Positions 1 through 5,910 are shown, numbered from the stretch's first letter. The stretch: 7,219 bases of DNA from Methanomicrobiales archaeon (GCA_013415575.1 JAAEES010000054.1:1-7219); one strand, 5' to 3'. The notes: generated from the sequence alone by a model not told the origin. Translations and numbers: made by a program.

Positions 1-13
1 GAACGTACTTGTA

Positions 14-319
14 ATGAATGGTGGGATTTGTCCGACGTGTGGACTACCTAAGGAACTCTGTATCTGTGAGGAAGTAGCAAAGGAGCAGCAACGTATCAAT
101 GTCAAGGTTAACAGGCGCCGGTATGGCAAAGAGGTCACGGTCATCGAGGGCCTCGATCCCACGGATATCGATCTTGAAGATCTCTCCAAATACCTGAAAG
201 GAAAGCTGGCCTGCGGGGGAACGGTCAAGGGGAACTCAATCGAGCTCCAGGGCAACCACAAGGACCGCGTAAAAGACCTCCTCGCGAAGAAAGGGTACAG
301 CGTGGAAAATATCAATTAA
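14..319 (+). CDS. sui1: Translation initiation factor aIF1 (SUI1 family)
   Basis: This 101-residue protein is a full-length archaeal aIF1. In the family, aIF1 binds the small ribosomal subunit near the P site and helps check start-codon pairing. The N-terminus has a small metal-binding knuckle (C6, C9, C16, C18 in the pattern CPTCG...CIC), common in euryarchaeal members. The SUI1 fold covers about residues 25-96 and includes the family block KVNRRRYGKEVTVIEGLD, then a KGKLACGGTVKG segment and an ELQGNH segment. The ATG at 14 is the only start available in frame. Only 13 bases of upstream sequence are visible and they hold no Shine-Dalgarno motif, so the gene could be leaderless or have its signals outside the window. 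It converges with the minus-strand gene ending at 386. Identification is strong. Confidence 0.95.
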   Translation: MNGGICPTCGLPKELCICEEVAKEQQRINVKVNRRRYGKEVTVIEGLDPTDIDLEDLSKYLKGKLACGGTVKGNSIELQGNHKDRVKDLLAKKGYSVENIN

Positions 320-322
320 TAC

Positions 323-329
323 TTTTTTT
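323..329 (+). terminator. T-run terminator after aIF1
   Basis: Seven consecutive T residues begin three bases after the TAA stop. Archaeal RNA polymerase terminates on U-tracts without needing a hairpin, and the same arrangement follows two other plus-strand units in this window. Confidence 0.6.
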
Positions 330-337
330 ATCAGATG

Positions 338-368
338 TTCCGGGAATACAGCGACTGTGCTCCCGGGA
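338..368. other. Imperfect hairpin between convergent genes
   Basis: Bases 338-345 pair with 361-368 (eight pairs including one G-T). After a 2x2 internal loop, 348-351 pair with 355-358, closing a three-base loop (CGA). The structure sits between the 3' ends of aIF1 and the minus-strand zinc-ribbon gene. On the minus strand no T-run follows that gene, so this hairpin may mark its transcript end. Because the structure is symmetric, it forms in either transcript. Confidence 0.5.
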
Positions 369-385
369 GAATTGGTCATCGCCTG

Positions 386-757
386 CTAACGCCTGATCTT
401 TTTTCCCTTCTTTGAACCGGCCATGGAGAGAAGGTCGAGGGCATAGCTCCCCTCCTGGCCGAGGCCGACAACCCGTTCATCGGACCTGGCCATCTTCTCG
501 ATGTTGAGCTCGTAGGTGCCGGGAGCGATGATCCGGATACTCTCCACCCGGTCAAAGCGATCGGTCTCATCAGCTTCCGTCTTTTCCGGGACAGGTTCGG
601 GTGCCGGCTCTGGTGCGGGCGGGACCGGTGCAGAACGCCTCCGGTGTGCATCCGGCCGTTCAAAATAGAATTTTTTTCCCCCACAGGAGCATCCTTTCAG
701 GATCTCTTCAGAGGAATCCGGGTATACTTTGCCGCACGCTGCACAAATATGGACCAT
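386..757 (-). CDS. oapC: Zinc-ribbon protein, OapC-like (DUF2072 family)
   Basis: This 123-residue protein has no firmly known biochemical role. The N-terminus is a zinc ribbon with C5, C8, C23 and C25. Next comes a basic patch (about 36-42, HRRR), then a linker of alternating Pro, Ala and Glu (about 43-60) that is probably disordered. The C-terminal domain (about 68-112) ends in a very basic tail with KKGKKIRR. The architecture and position match the zinc-ribbon family called OapC in Haloferax, where the oap genes were named for their position beside a replication origin. It is the last gene of the minus-strand trio. Its ATG lies four bases after the stop of the preceding gene, and its ribosome binding site (GGTGAGG) contains that stop codon. 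A role in nucleic-acid or ribosome binding would fit the basic tail but is inference. Confidence 0.8.
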   Translation of the reverse strand: MVHICAACGKVYPDSSEEILKGCSCGGKKFYFERPDAHRRRSAPVPPAPEPAPEPVPEKTEADETDRFDRVESIRIIAPGTYELNIEKMARSDERVVGLGQEGSYALDLLSMAGSKKGKKIRR

Positions 758-761
758 TCCC

Positions 762-1127
762 TCACCGCGATGAGATCCAGGCGCTGATCACGTCTTTGTC
801 TTTCCGGATCATGCGCAGCTGGTTTGCCGGTCCGATGACCGTGAGGCGCGACTCCGGGGTGCTCTTCCCCAGGAGCCGCTGCAGAAATCCCGGTGCCTGG
901 TCGCGGGACGGGTAGCTCTCTATCTCGATCCCGTTGAACCCGTCCGGGAGGATCTCGTGCATGGTCATCTCGATCAGTTTGCTCTGCTCTTCAGGATCGA
1001 GCCCTTTTTCCAGAATCACGATGGTCCCCTCCCTGACATCATCGAGGATCATGTGGATCTTTTCCATGGAGGTCAGTGTGGAGAGCCGTTCTTCGGAGAT
1101 GAGATCTATCTGGACACCCTGCTGCAT
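762..1127 (-). CDS. oapB: DUF2073 family protein, OapB-like
   Basis: This is a 121-residue soluble protein of the DUF2073 (OapB) family, recognised from its overall sequence and its place between an Era-like GTPase and a zinc-ribbon protein. Blocks visible in order are a VQIDLIS start, a conserved mid region with EGTIVILEKGLDP (about 33-45), an acidic helix with EMTMHEILPDGFNGIEIE (about 53-70), and a hydrophobic strand near SRLTVIGP (about 93-100). There is no signal peptide or membrane segment. Its start lies three bases after the GTPase stop codon. The GGGTGA that should bind 16S rRNA overlaps that stop, which suggests termination-reinitiation coupling. The function is unknown in the literature I can recall. 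Conserved linkage suggests it works with the GTPase. Confidence 0.8.
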   Translation of the reverse strand: MQQGVQIDLISEERLSTLTSMEKIHMILDDVREGTIVILEKGLDPEEQSKLIEMTMHEILPDGFNGIEIESYPSRDQAPGFLQRLLGKSTPESRLTVIGPANQLRMIRKDKDVISAWISSR

Positions 1128-1130
1128 GCG

Positions 1131-1772
1131 TCACCCGAAATGGTATACCATCTGTTCATACAGTTCCTCGATATTCTTCCCGTCAGTGCATGATATGGAG
1201 ATGACCGGATGCTGGGGAAAGGCGCTCCTGATCCGCTGCGGGCTTGCATCGGGGAGGTCGATCTTGTTTGCCGCGATGATAACCGGAAGTTTCCTGCTCT
1301 CGATGATCCCGATCATCATGATGTTTACCTGCAGGAAGGGGTCCAGCGTGCTGTCGAGCATGTAAATGACCCCGTCGATATCTTCACGCAGCCAGTGCAT
1401 CGCCTCGGCAACCCCTTCTGTCGCCTCCCGTGCCCTGAGAACGGCCTCATCTTTTCCGACCCCATACTCGAGGAACTCCTTGTAGTCGATCTTGGTGGTC
1501 ACACCCGGAGTATCAACAATGTCGATGGTAATAGTGCTCCCATTGTTTCCGGTGATGGTGACATCCTGCTTCCGGGTGGCCCGCCGGGTTTCATGGGGTA
1601 TTTCACTCACCGGCCCGACCGACTCCCCTGTCCAGTCCCGGGCAATCCGGTTGGCAAGCGTGGTCTTCCCCGCGTTCGGAGGTCCGTAAATCCCGATACG
1701 CGTACGTCGCTTCCGGAAAAAGGCCGCCAGAAATTTCGAAACACGCCGTTTTGCCTGGATAAAAATACTCAT
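1131..1772 (-). CDS. oapA: Era-like GTPase, OapA-like
   Basis: This is a 213-residue TRAFAC-class small GTPase. The P-loop G1 is GPPNAGKT (about 30-37). A threonine region before the Switch is near residues 62-66 (ETRRAT), G3 is DTPG (87-90), G4 is NKID (169-172), and a G5-like SCTDGKN sits at 194-200. A basic N-terminus (residues 8-25, rich in Lys and Arg) precedes the G domain. It has no KH domain of the bacterial Era type, so Era-like refers to the G domain only. I chose the ATG at 1772 over the TTG at 1784. GAGG lies six bases upstream of the ATG, whereas nothing resembling a binding site precedes the TTG. It is the first gene of the minus-strand operon, with OapB- and OapC-like genes directly downstream, matching the haloarchaeal origin-associated set. 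The cellular role is unproven. Confidence 0.85.
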   Translation of the reverse strand: MSIFIQAKRRVSKFLAAFFRKRRTRIGIYGPPNAGKTTLANRIARDWTGESVGPVSEIPHETRRATRKQDVTITGNNGSTITIDIVDTPGVTTKIDYKEFLEYGVGKDEAVLRAREATEGVAEAMHWLREDIDGVIYMLDSTLDPFLQVNIMMIGIIESRKLPVIIAANKIDLPDASPQRIRSAFPQHPVISISCTDGKNIEELYEQMVYHFG

Positions 1773-1831
1773 ATCTTCCCTCAACGCGGAGTGAATGCCC
1801 GGAAACGCTCCCGGTTTTCCCCGTTCTTACC

Positions 1832-1837
1832 ATATAT
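1832..1837 (-). promoter_or_regulatory. Probable TATA box of the minus-strand Oap operon
   Basis: On the minus strand this reads ATATAT, preceded by a purine-rich stretch (AAAAGG) in the position of a BRE. It lies about 60 bases upstream of the chosen ATG at 1772, giving a predicted transcript start near 1808 and a leader of about 35 bases. Confidence 0.4.
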
Positions 1838-1899
1838 CCTTTTGGGAAGAGATGTTATTAGGTTTTGTATACGCCGGAATGGCACGGCCGAAGGAGGTA

Positions 1900-1907
1900 T
1901 TATATAG
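1900..1907 (+). promoter_or_regulatory. Probable TATA box of the CBS operon
   Basis: TTATATAG fits the archaeal box A, with a purine-rich CGAAGGAGG just upstream as a possible BRE. The expected transcript start is about 1928-1932, giving a leader of some 60 bases before the GTG at 1990. A second AT-rich candidate lies in the palindrome at 1912-1925 and would start transcription about 20 bases later. Confidence 0.5.
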
Positions 1908-1911
1908 ACAG

Positions 1912-1925
1912 ATTATTTTAATAAT
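1912..1925. repeat. AT-rich inverted repeat in the CBS promoter
   Basis: ATTATT and AATAAT are perfect inverted arms separated by two T residues. The element lies just downstream of the TATA box and at or before the predicted transcript start, where a repressor would block initiation. An alternative TATA role is possible. Confidence 0.4.
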
Positions 1926-1932
1926 GATGACT

Positions 1933-1957
1933 CGCAGTAGTGGTTACTGCGTAACCA
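1933..1957 (+). promoter_or_regulatory. Two overlapping, mutually exclusive inverted repeats in the CBS leader
   Basis: The first hairpin pairs CGCAGTA (1933-1939) with TACTGCG (1945-1951) across a five-base loop. The second pairs TGGTTAC (1941-1947) with GTAACCA (1951-1957) across a three-base loop. Both have seven perfect pairs, and they share 1945-1947 and 1951, so only one can form at a time. They begin at or just after the predicted transcript start. The region could be an RNA switch or a composite operator on DNA. Confidence 0.45.
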
Positions 1958-1989
1958 TTCTCTCCGGGACGCTCTTTGGGGGTGATTGA

Positions 1990-2556
1990 GTGAAAAATTC
2001 ATCGGATTCAATACGGTTTGAAACGCGGGTGCCTTTAAATGAGGTGATGAGGAGGAATCCCACCACCATCCAGATCGATGAGGCGGTGGCACGGGCAGCC
2101 ATAGCTATGTGCCGTGATGAGGTGGGGAGCTGCATTGTCCTCAGGGACAACCTTCCCGTTGGAATTGTGACTGAAGAGGACATCAACTGCAAGGTGGTTG
2201 CAAAGGACCTGAAACCTGGCGCAGTCAGGGTCGGTGAGGTGATGAGCACCCCGCTTATCACCATCCGGTCGGAGAAGACCGTGCGGGACGCCGCCCACAT
2301 GATGATCAAGAACCATGTGCGGCGTCTTCCGGTCGTCGATGAGAAAAACCGTGTCATCGGTATCGTTACGGTACGCGACATCCTCACCGTATCGACCGAG
2401 ATCAATGAGCTCATGATCGATCTCGTCGAAATTAATCGCATGGAGGAGGTCGAAGTGGGCATGTGCAGCAGGTGCGGTACGATGTCTGATGATCTCCGCC
2501 GTCTCGATAACGTAATGCTCTGCCCATCCTGCCGAGAGGAGGAACTCCTCCAATGA
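1990..2556 (+). CDS. CBS-pair protein with C-terminal zinc ribbon
   Basis: This 188-residue protein has two CBS domains (about 14-68 and 79-136) forming one Bateman module, and a C-terminal zinc ribbon with C159, C162, C178 and C181. CBS pairs in known families bind AMP, ATP, S-adenosylmethionine or related adenosyl ligands. Both repeats keep the ligand signature (GIVTEED with T61/D64; GIVTVRD with T127/D130). The architecture resembles Thermoplasma Ta0289, a described CBS protein fused to a metal-binding ribbon. The start is GTG at 1990, supported by GGGGGTGAT ending three bases before it. An in-frame TGA directly precedes the GTG, so the gene cannot extend further. It is the first gene of the five-gene operon, and its last codons contain the binding site of the next gene, with an ATGA overlap. 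The ligand and partner cannot be told from sequence. Confidence 0.9.
   Translation: MKNSSDSIRFETRVPLNEVMRRNPTTIQIDEAVARAAIAMCRDEVGSCIVLRDNLPVGIVTEEDINCKVVAKDLKPGAVRVGEVMSTPLITIRSEKTVRDAAHMMIKNHVRRLPVVDEKNRVIGIVTVRDILTVSTEINELMIDLVEINRMEEVEVGMCSRCGTMSDDLRRLDNVMLCPSCREEELLQ
2536..2550 (+). promoter_or_regulatory. Shine-Dalgarno of second CBS gene buried in a hairpin
   Basis: AGGAGG (2537-2542) is the binding site for the ATG at 2553. The same bases form a perfect six-pair stem, GAGGAG (2536-2541) with CTCCTC (2545-2550), closed by GAA. Folding would hide the site until a ribosome finishing the upstream gene melts it, so translation of the second gene probably depends on the first. Confidence 0.5.
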
Positions 2557-3293
2557 AAAAAGCATCTGATTTCCTCGTCGACGTTCCTCTCCTGCTCATT
2601 GATGACCCGGTCACCCGGGCACGAAAGATCATGAGAGAGGATATCTTCCGCGAACTGTATGTGCATGACGGCCAGCGGAAGCTGCTCGGGTACATCGATA
2701 TCACCGACGTGCTCCGGGTAATGGCAACCAAATCAAACGTCACCATCAAGGGATACATCAAGGAAATCACCCCTGTATCCCCCACTGATACGGTCCGGGA
2801 CGTTCTTTCCGCCATCAGGGAGACTGCGACCGACAGCGTTCCGGTCGTGGACGAGCAGAACACCATCCTTGGCGGTGTTCTCCTCTCCGAGCTCTTCCCT
2901 GTCGCTATAAATATGCACAAGCTGCACGGCTCTGTCAGGGACTGTATGTCTACGGATGTCATCACCTGCAGTGCCGAGGATACTGCACAAAAAATCCATA
3001 ACCTTATGACAGAGAGCGGTTTTACCGCATTTCCGGTAGTCAAGAAACGGAGGCTTGTAGGGATGATTTCACGTCGTGATCTCCTGAAAGACGGGCGGTG
3101 GCGCACCTCATCCGAGAGCAGCATCCCGATCGAAGGCATCATGACCACCCCGGTGATGACCGTCTCCCCGGACGAGGCGACGGGAGCCGCTGCCGCACTG
3201 ATGGTGAAGTACGACATCAGCAGGCTTCCGGTCGTTGACGGTGACCGCATTGCCGGCATTATCGACCGGCACGACATCCTGAAGGTTCTCTGA
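2553..3293 (+). CDS. Four-CBS-domain protein (second of operon)
   Basis: This 246-residue protein consists of four CBS repeats (about 1-58, 65-120, 127-180, 193-246), giving two Bateman modules and nothing else. Only repeat 3 has the full ligand signature (GMISRRD, S173/D176). Repeats 1 and 4 have Asp in place of the Thr/Ser but keep the terminal Asp (YIDITD, IIDRHD). Repeat 2 has lost both (GGVLLSE). It is therefore the most diverged member by this measure, and perhaps one module is mainly structural. The ATG at 2553 overlaps the upstream stop by four bases and has AGGAGG upstream. No membrane segment, DNA-binding helix or catalytic domain is seen. The likely role is as a regulatory or scaffolding subunit that responds to an adenosyl nucleotide. 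The target is unknown. Confidence 0.88.
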   Translation: MKKASDFLVDVPLLLIDDPVTRARKIMREDIFRELYVHDGQRKLLGYIDITDVLRVMATKSNVTIKGYIKEITPVSPTDTVRDVLSAIRETATDSVPVVDEQNTILGGVLLSELFPVAINMHKLHGSVRDCMSTDVITCSAEDTAQKIHNLMTESGFTAFPVVKKRRLVGMISRRDLLKDGRWRTSSESSIPIEGIMTTPVMTVSPDEATGAAAALMVKYDISRLPVVDGDRIAGIIDRHDILKVL

Positions 3294-3333
3294 CCGGGAT
3301 GTCCCTGAATCGCTTCTCAGATATGAATAGAAT

Positions 3334-3340
3334 GGAGGTT
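3334..3340 (+). promoter_or_regulatory. Strong ribosome binding site of third CBS gene
   Basis: GGAGGTT lies five bases before the ATG at 3346 and fixes that start rather than the later in-frame ATG at codon 40. The 52-base gap before this gene is the largest in the operon. I see no convincing TATA box in it, so the strong site may replace coupling. Confidence 0.6.
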
Positions 3341-3345
3341 GGATA

Positions 3346-4287
3346 ATGCATACCAATGACCGAAATTTCAAGCAGTCGGACAAACTCCTGAAGATGCCAG
3401 GCAAGCTCGACCGGGGGCCGGTCGAGTTCAAGTCCCACATTGTCTCCCGTGAAGGGGATATCATGGCAATAGCAACCCGTGAGGTGGTCTCGGTACCTCC
3501 CACCAGCACCATCATGGGTGCCGTCGAGAAGATGACCGGGTGCGGGTTCAGGAGGCTTCCGGTGGTAGATCCCGGCAGCGGTAAACTGCGGGGAATCATC
3601 ACGGCCGGGGACATCATCAATTTCATGGGCGGCGGTGACAAGTTCAACCTCGTCCAGGTCAGGCACTCCGGGAACCTTCGTGCCGCGATCAACGAGCCGG
3701 TCCGGACTCTCATGACCCAGCAGCTGACCACGCTCCCTGATTCCGCCAGCATTGCGGATGCCGTGGAGATCATCGTGACCCGGAAGGTGGGCGGGATGCC
3801 CATCACTGACAGTGACGGCGTCCTGGTCGGAATGGTCACTGAGCGGGATATCATGAAGGTGCTCGCCACCGAGAAGGTCGATCTCTGTGTCAATGACATC
3901 ATGACCACCTCCCTCCGGGTGACCGACCCCGATTGTCCCATCGGGAAGGTTACCCGGGACATGACCACCCACCAGTTCCGGAGACTCCCGGTTGTGAGCA
4001 GCGATGTCCTCTACGGCATCATCACCACCAGCGACATCATGAAGTACCTGGGGACAAAAAAGGTCTTCGACCAACTGATCACCGGCGATGTGGCAGAAGT
4101 GATGGGGCTTCCGGTCAGGAACCTCGTCTCCTCAAACCTCGTCACCACGTCCCCGGACAAGGGTGTCAATGAAGCGGCCCGACAGATGCTTGATCGGAAC
4201 GTGGGAGGTCTTCCGGTCATCGAGAGCACGCGGCTGGTCGGGCTGGTCACCGAATTTGACATGGTGAGGGCGCTCGCCAGGACGTGA
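3346..4287 (+). CDS. Four-CBS-domain protein (third of operon)
   Basis: This 313-residue protein has four CBS repeats (about 40-95, 117-174, 180-236, 253-310) after a 36-residue basic N-terminal extension. A 20-residue insert (about 96-116, GGGDKF... to ...AAINE) separates repeats 1 and 2. From memory, the extension ending in VEFKSHIVSREGDIM and the insert occur together in a recognisable family of euryarchaeal CBS proteins, so they are probably genuine rather than start errors. All four repeats keep the ligand signature (GIITAGD, GMVTERD, GIITTSD, GLVTEFD), making this the member with the most canonical sites. The ATG at 3346 follows GGAGGTT. Its stop TGA is part of the GTGAT that lies before the next start. 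A cytoplasmic ligand sensor is the likely role. No effector domain is present. Confidence 0.9.
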   Translation: MHTNDRNFKQSDKLLKMPGKLDRGPVEFKSHIVSREGDIMAIATREVVSVPPTSTIMGAVEKMTGCGFRRLPVVDPGSGKLRGIITAGDIINFMGGGDKFNLVQVRHSGNLRAAINEPVRTLMTQQLTTLPDSASIADAVEIIVTRKVGGMPITDSDGVLVGMVTERDIMKVLATEKVDLCVNDIMTTSLRVTDPDCPIGKVTRDMTTHQFRRLPVVSSDVLYGIITTSDIMKYLGTKKVFDQLITGDVAEVMGLPVRNLVSSNLVTTSPDKGVNEAARQMLDRNVGGLPVIESTRLVGLVTEFDMVRALART

Positions 4288-4293
4288 TGGCTC

Positions 4294-5133
4294 ATGAAAG
4301 CAGCAGATGTAATGACGTCCCCTGTCTATGTGGTCGGGCCCGCCGAGAATGTGGCCCATGCACGGAACCTGATGCTGAAGCACCAGATATCCCGGCTCCC
4401 GGTCATCGAGAAAGGAACGCTGGTCGGGATCATTACCAAGAAAGATATCGGATACCGGCTGCGCCAGACCGAACCGGCCTGGAGACGCCGGCCGATCGAC
4501 CATATCCCGGTATCGGTGCTGATGACCCCGGATCCGGCCACGGTCGGCCCCGAAACCGGTATCAGGGAGGTTTCATCCCTGATGATCGGGTGCGACATCA
4601 GCGGAATCCCGGTAGTGGAGAACGGCGAGGTGGCGGGAATTGTCACCAAGTCCGACCTGATGCGGTCGGCTCTCATCGGGAAGATCACGACCAAGGTCGA
4701 GGATGTCATGGAGGATGTGATCACCATCACCCGGTATCACTCCCTGACCCACATCATCGACCTGATGCAGGAGCGCAATGACACCGTGGTGGTGGTCAAC
4801 AACGACGGGACTCTCGCCGGAATCATCACGGAAAGCAACCTCACATTCTTCATCTACGCTGACGAAAAATCGGAACTTCCGGTGAAAGATGTGACCATGC
4901 TCCGCAAGGAAGCCCATGCCGGACGGAAATCCTTCCGGCACGTGGTGGAGATGGCAGCAATTGCCGAAGACTTCATGTCCCGCCCGGTGATTACCATCAC
5001 CCCCGGTGCTCCGGTGAGCGAGGCGGTTTCCCTCATGCGGGAGAAGAATATCAACAGCCTGGTTGTCGTGCAGGAAAACGAGATCAGGGGAATCATAAAG
5101 AGAGACGATATAATCAGGGAAGTGGCGCAATGA
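4294..5133 (+). CDS. Four-CBS-domain protein (fourth of operon)
   Basis: This 279-residue protein has four CBS repeats (about 1-57, 71-127, 133-190, 223-277). Repeats 3 and 4 are separated by a linker of about 30 residues (192-222) rich in Lys, Arg and His. Repeats 1 and 2 have canonical ligand signatures (GIITKKD, GIVTKSD). Repeat 3 has Asn for the Asp (GIITESN), and repeat 4 has Lys for the Thr but keeps Asp (GIIKRDD). The protein starts directly on the first CBS domain (MKAADVMTSP). The start lies six bases after the preceding stop, with GTGATGG, which contains that stop, as the likely binding site. Its own stop overlaps the next start as ATGA. It is probably a soluble regulatory subunit, and the first Bateman module is the better candidate for ligand binding. 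Confidence 0.88.
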   Translation: MKAADVMTSPVYVVGPAENVAHARNLMLKHQISRLPVIEKGTLVGIITKKDIGYRLRQTEPAWRRRPIDHIPVSVLMTPDPATVGPETGIREVSSLMIGCDISGIPVVENGEVAGIVTKSDLMRSALIGKITTKVEDVMEDVITITRYHSLTHIIDLMQERNDTVVVVNNDGTLAGIITESNLTFFIYADEKSELPVKDVTMLRKEAHAGRKSFRHVVEMAAIAEDFMSRPVITITPGAPVSEAVSLMREKNINSLVVVQENEIRGIIKRDDIIREVAQ

Positions 5134-5906
5134 GCGACGAACTTTTTATCAGGGATGTCATGTCCCGTCCGGTTACTATTTCAAAATCAGCAGTGATTAC
5201 CGAGGCACTCGACAAGATGCTCGATGAGGGCATCGACCCCCTCATCGTGCTGAACAACAATACCGTGGTGGGAACGGTCTCGCGGATGAGTATGGCCGAG
5301 AAACTGGGGACCCGGCGGAACTCGGCCATATCGCCGAATTCTATCCATGTCGCAAATACGGTCGAGGAAGACTTTACCACGGTCTACCCGGACCAGGACA
5401 TCGAGATCCTTATCCCCCTCCTCCAGGCCTACAAGATGGTGGTGGTCTACGATGACGATCACCGGCTTATCGGGAAGGTCACCGCCCAGGATCTGCTCAG
5501 GCGGTACCGGCCGGAGGTCCCCCTGATTGAGGTAATGGAGAAAGCCTGTACTATCGATACGGAAGAACGCGTGGTACACCTCAGGAGGAGAATGATCGAT
5601 GACACCATCCTCCGGTTCATCGTGACCGAGCACGAGCAGGTGGTCGGGATCGTGACCGAAACCGACGTTGCCGTTGCGATGCGGAACTTCCGGGAGGTCG
5701 TTGACGATAAACACCAGGATCACCGGATCCGGAACCTGCTGGTGAAAGATATCATGAGCAGCCCGGTGATGTCCATGGATGCCGGATGCAGCCTCGATGA
5801 TGTGATCGACCTGATGATTGCGAAGAATATCAGCACGATCCCGATCACAGCCGGGGACCGGCTGGCCGGAATCATTACCAGGGAATCCCTCATCAGGGCC
5901 CTCTGA
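5130..5906 (+). CDS. Four-CBS-domain protein (fifth of operon)
   Basis: This 258-residue protein has four CBS repeats (about 5-58, 73-127, 131-190, 203-258). Repeats 2 and 3 carry the canonical signature (GKVTAQD, GIVTETD). Repeats 1 and 4 have Ser in place of Asp (GTVSRMS, GIITRES). Each Bateman module therefore has one canonical and one altered site, a pattern common in CBS pairs that bind a single ligand. The ATG overlaps the preceding stop by four bases and has no clear Shine-Dalgarno motif, so its translation probably depends on the ribosome arriving from the fourth gene. It is the last gene of the operon, with a seven-T run five bases after its stop. No other domain is present. The specific partner is unknown. 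Confidence 0.88.
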   Translation: MSDELFIRDVMSRPVTISKSAVITEALDKMLDEGIDPLIVLNNNTVVGTVSRMSMAEKLGTRRNSAISPNSIHVANTVEEDFTTVYPDQDIEILIPLLQAYKMVVVYDDDHRLIGKVTAQDLLRRYRPEVPLIEVMEKACTIDTEERVVHLRRRMIDDTILRFIVTEHEQVVGIVTETDVAVAMRNFREVVDDKHQDHRIRNLLVKDIMSSPVMSMDAGCSLDDVIDLMIAKNISTIPITAGDRLAGIITRESLIRAL

Positions 5907-5910
5907 AACC

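Noticed and set aside
1773..1784. TTG start at 1784 for the GTPase
   Set aside because: The ATG at 1772 has GAGG at six bases, while nothing comparable precedes the TTG.
1891..1898. AAGGAGGT, a perfect Shine-Dalgarno sequence in the divergent region
   Set aside because: No start codon lies at a workable distance, and the motif is directly upstream of the TATA box, so it should not be transcribed. It is more likely part of the BRE region.
1773..1989. Possible replication origin next to the Oap-like genes
   Set aside because: No ORB-like repeats were found and the AT-rich part is only about 30 bases, explained by promoter elements.
2432..5130. Long open frames on the minus strand across the CBS genes
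   Set aside because: They mirror the plus-strand coding frames, give low-complexity Ser/Thr/Arg- or His/Asp-rich translations with no recognisable domain, and lack ribosome binding sites. The plus strand encodes clear CBS families there.
1990..5906. CRISPR-like or satellite repeats, suggested by recurring CTTCCGGT and CATCATGA strings
   Set aside because: These strings encode the recurrent CBS motifs RLPV and DIM in different repeats. Spacing and sequence follow domain structure, not a DNA repeat array.
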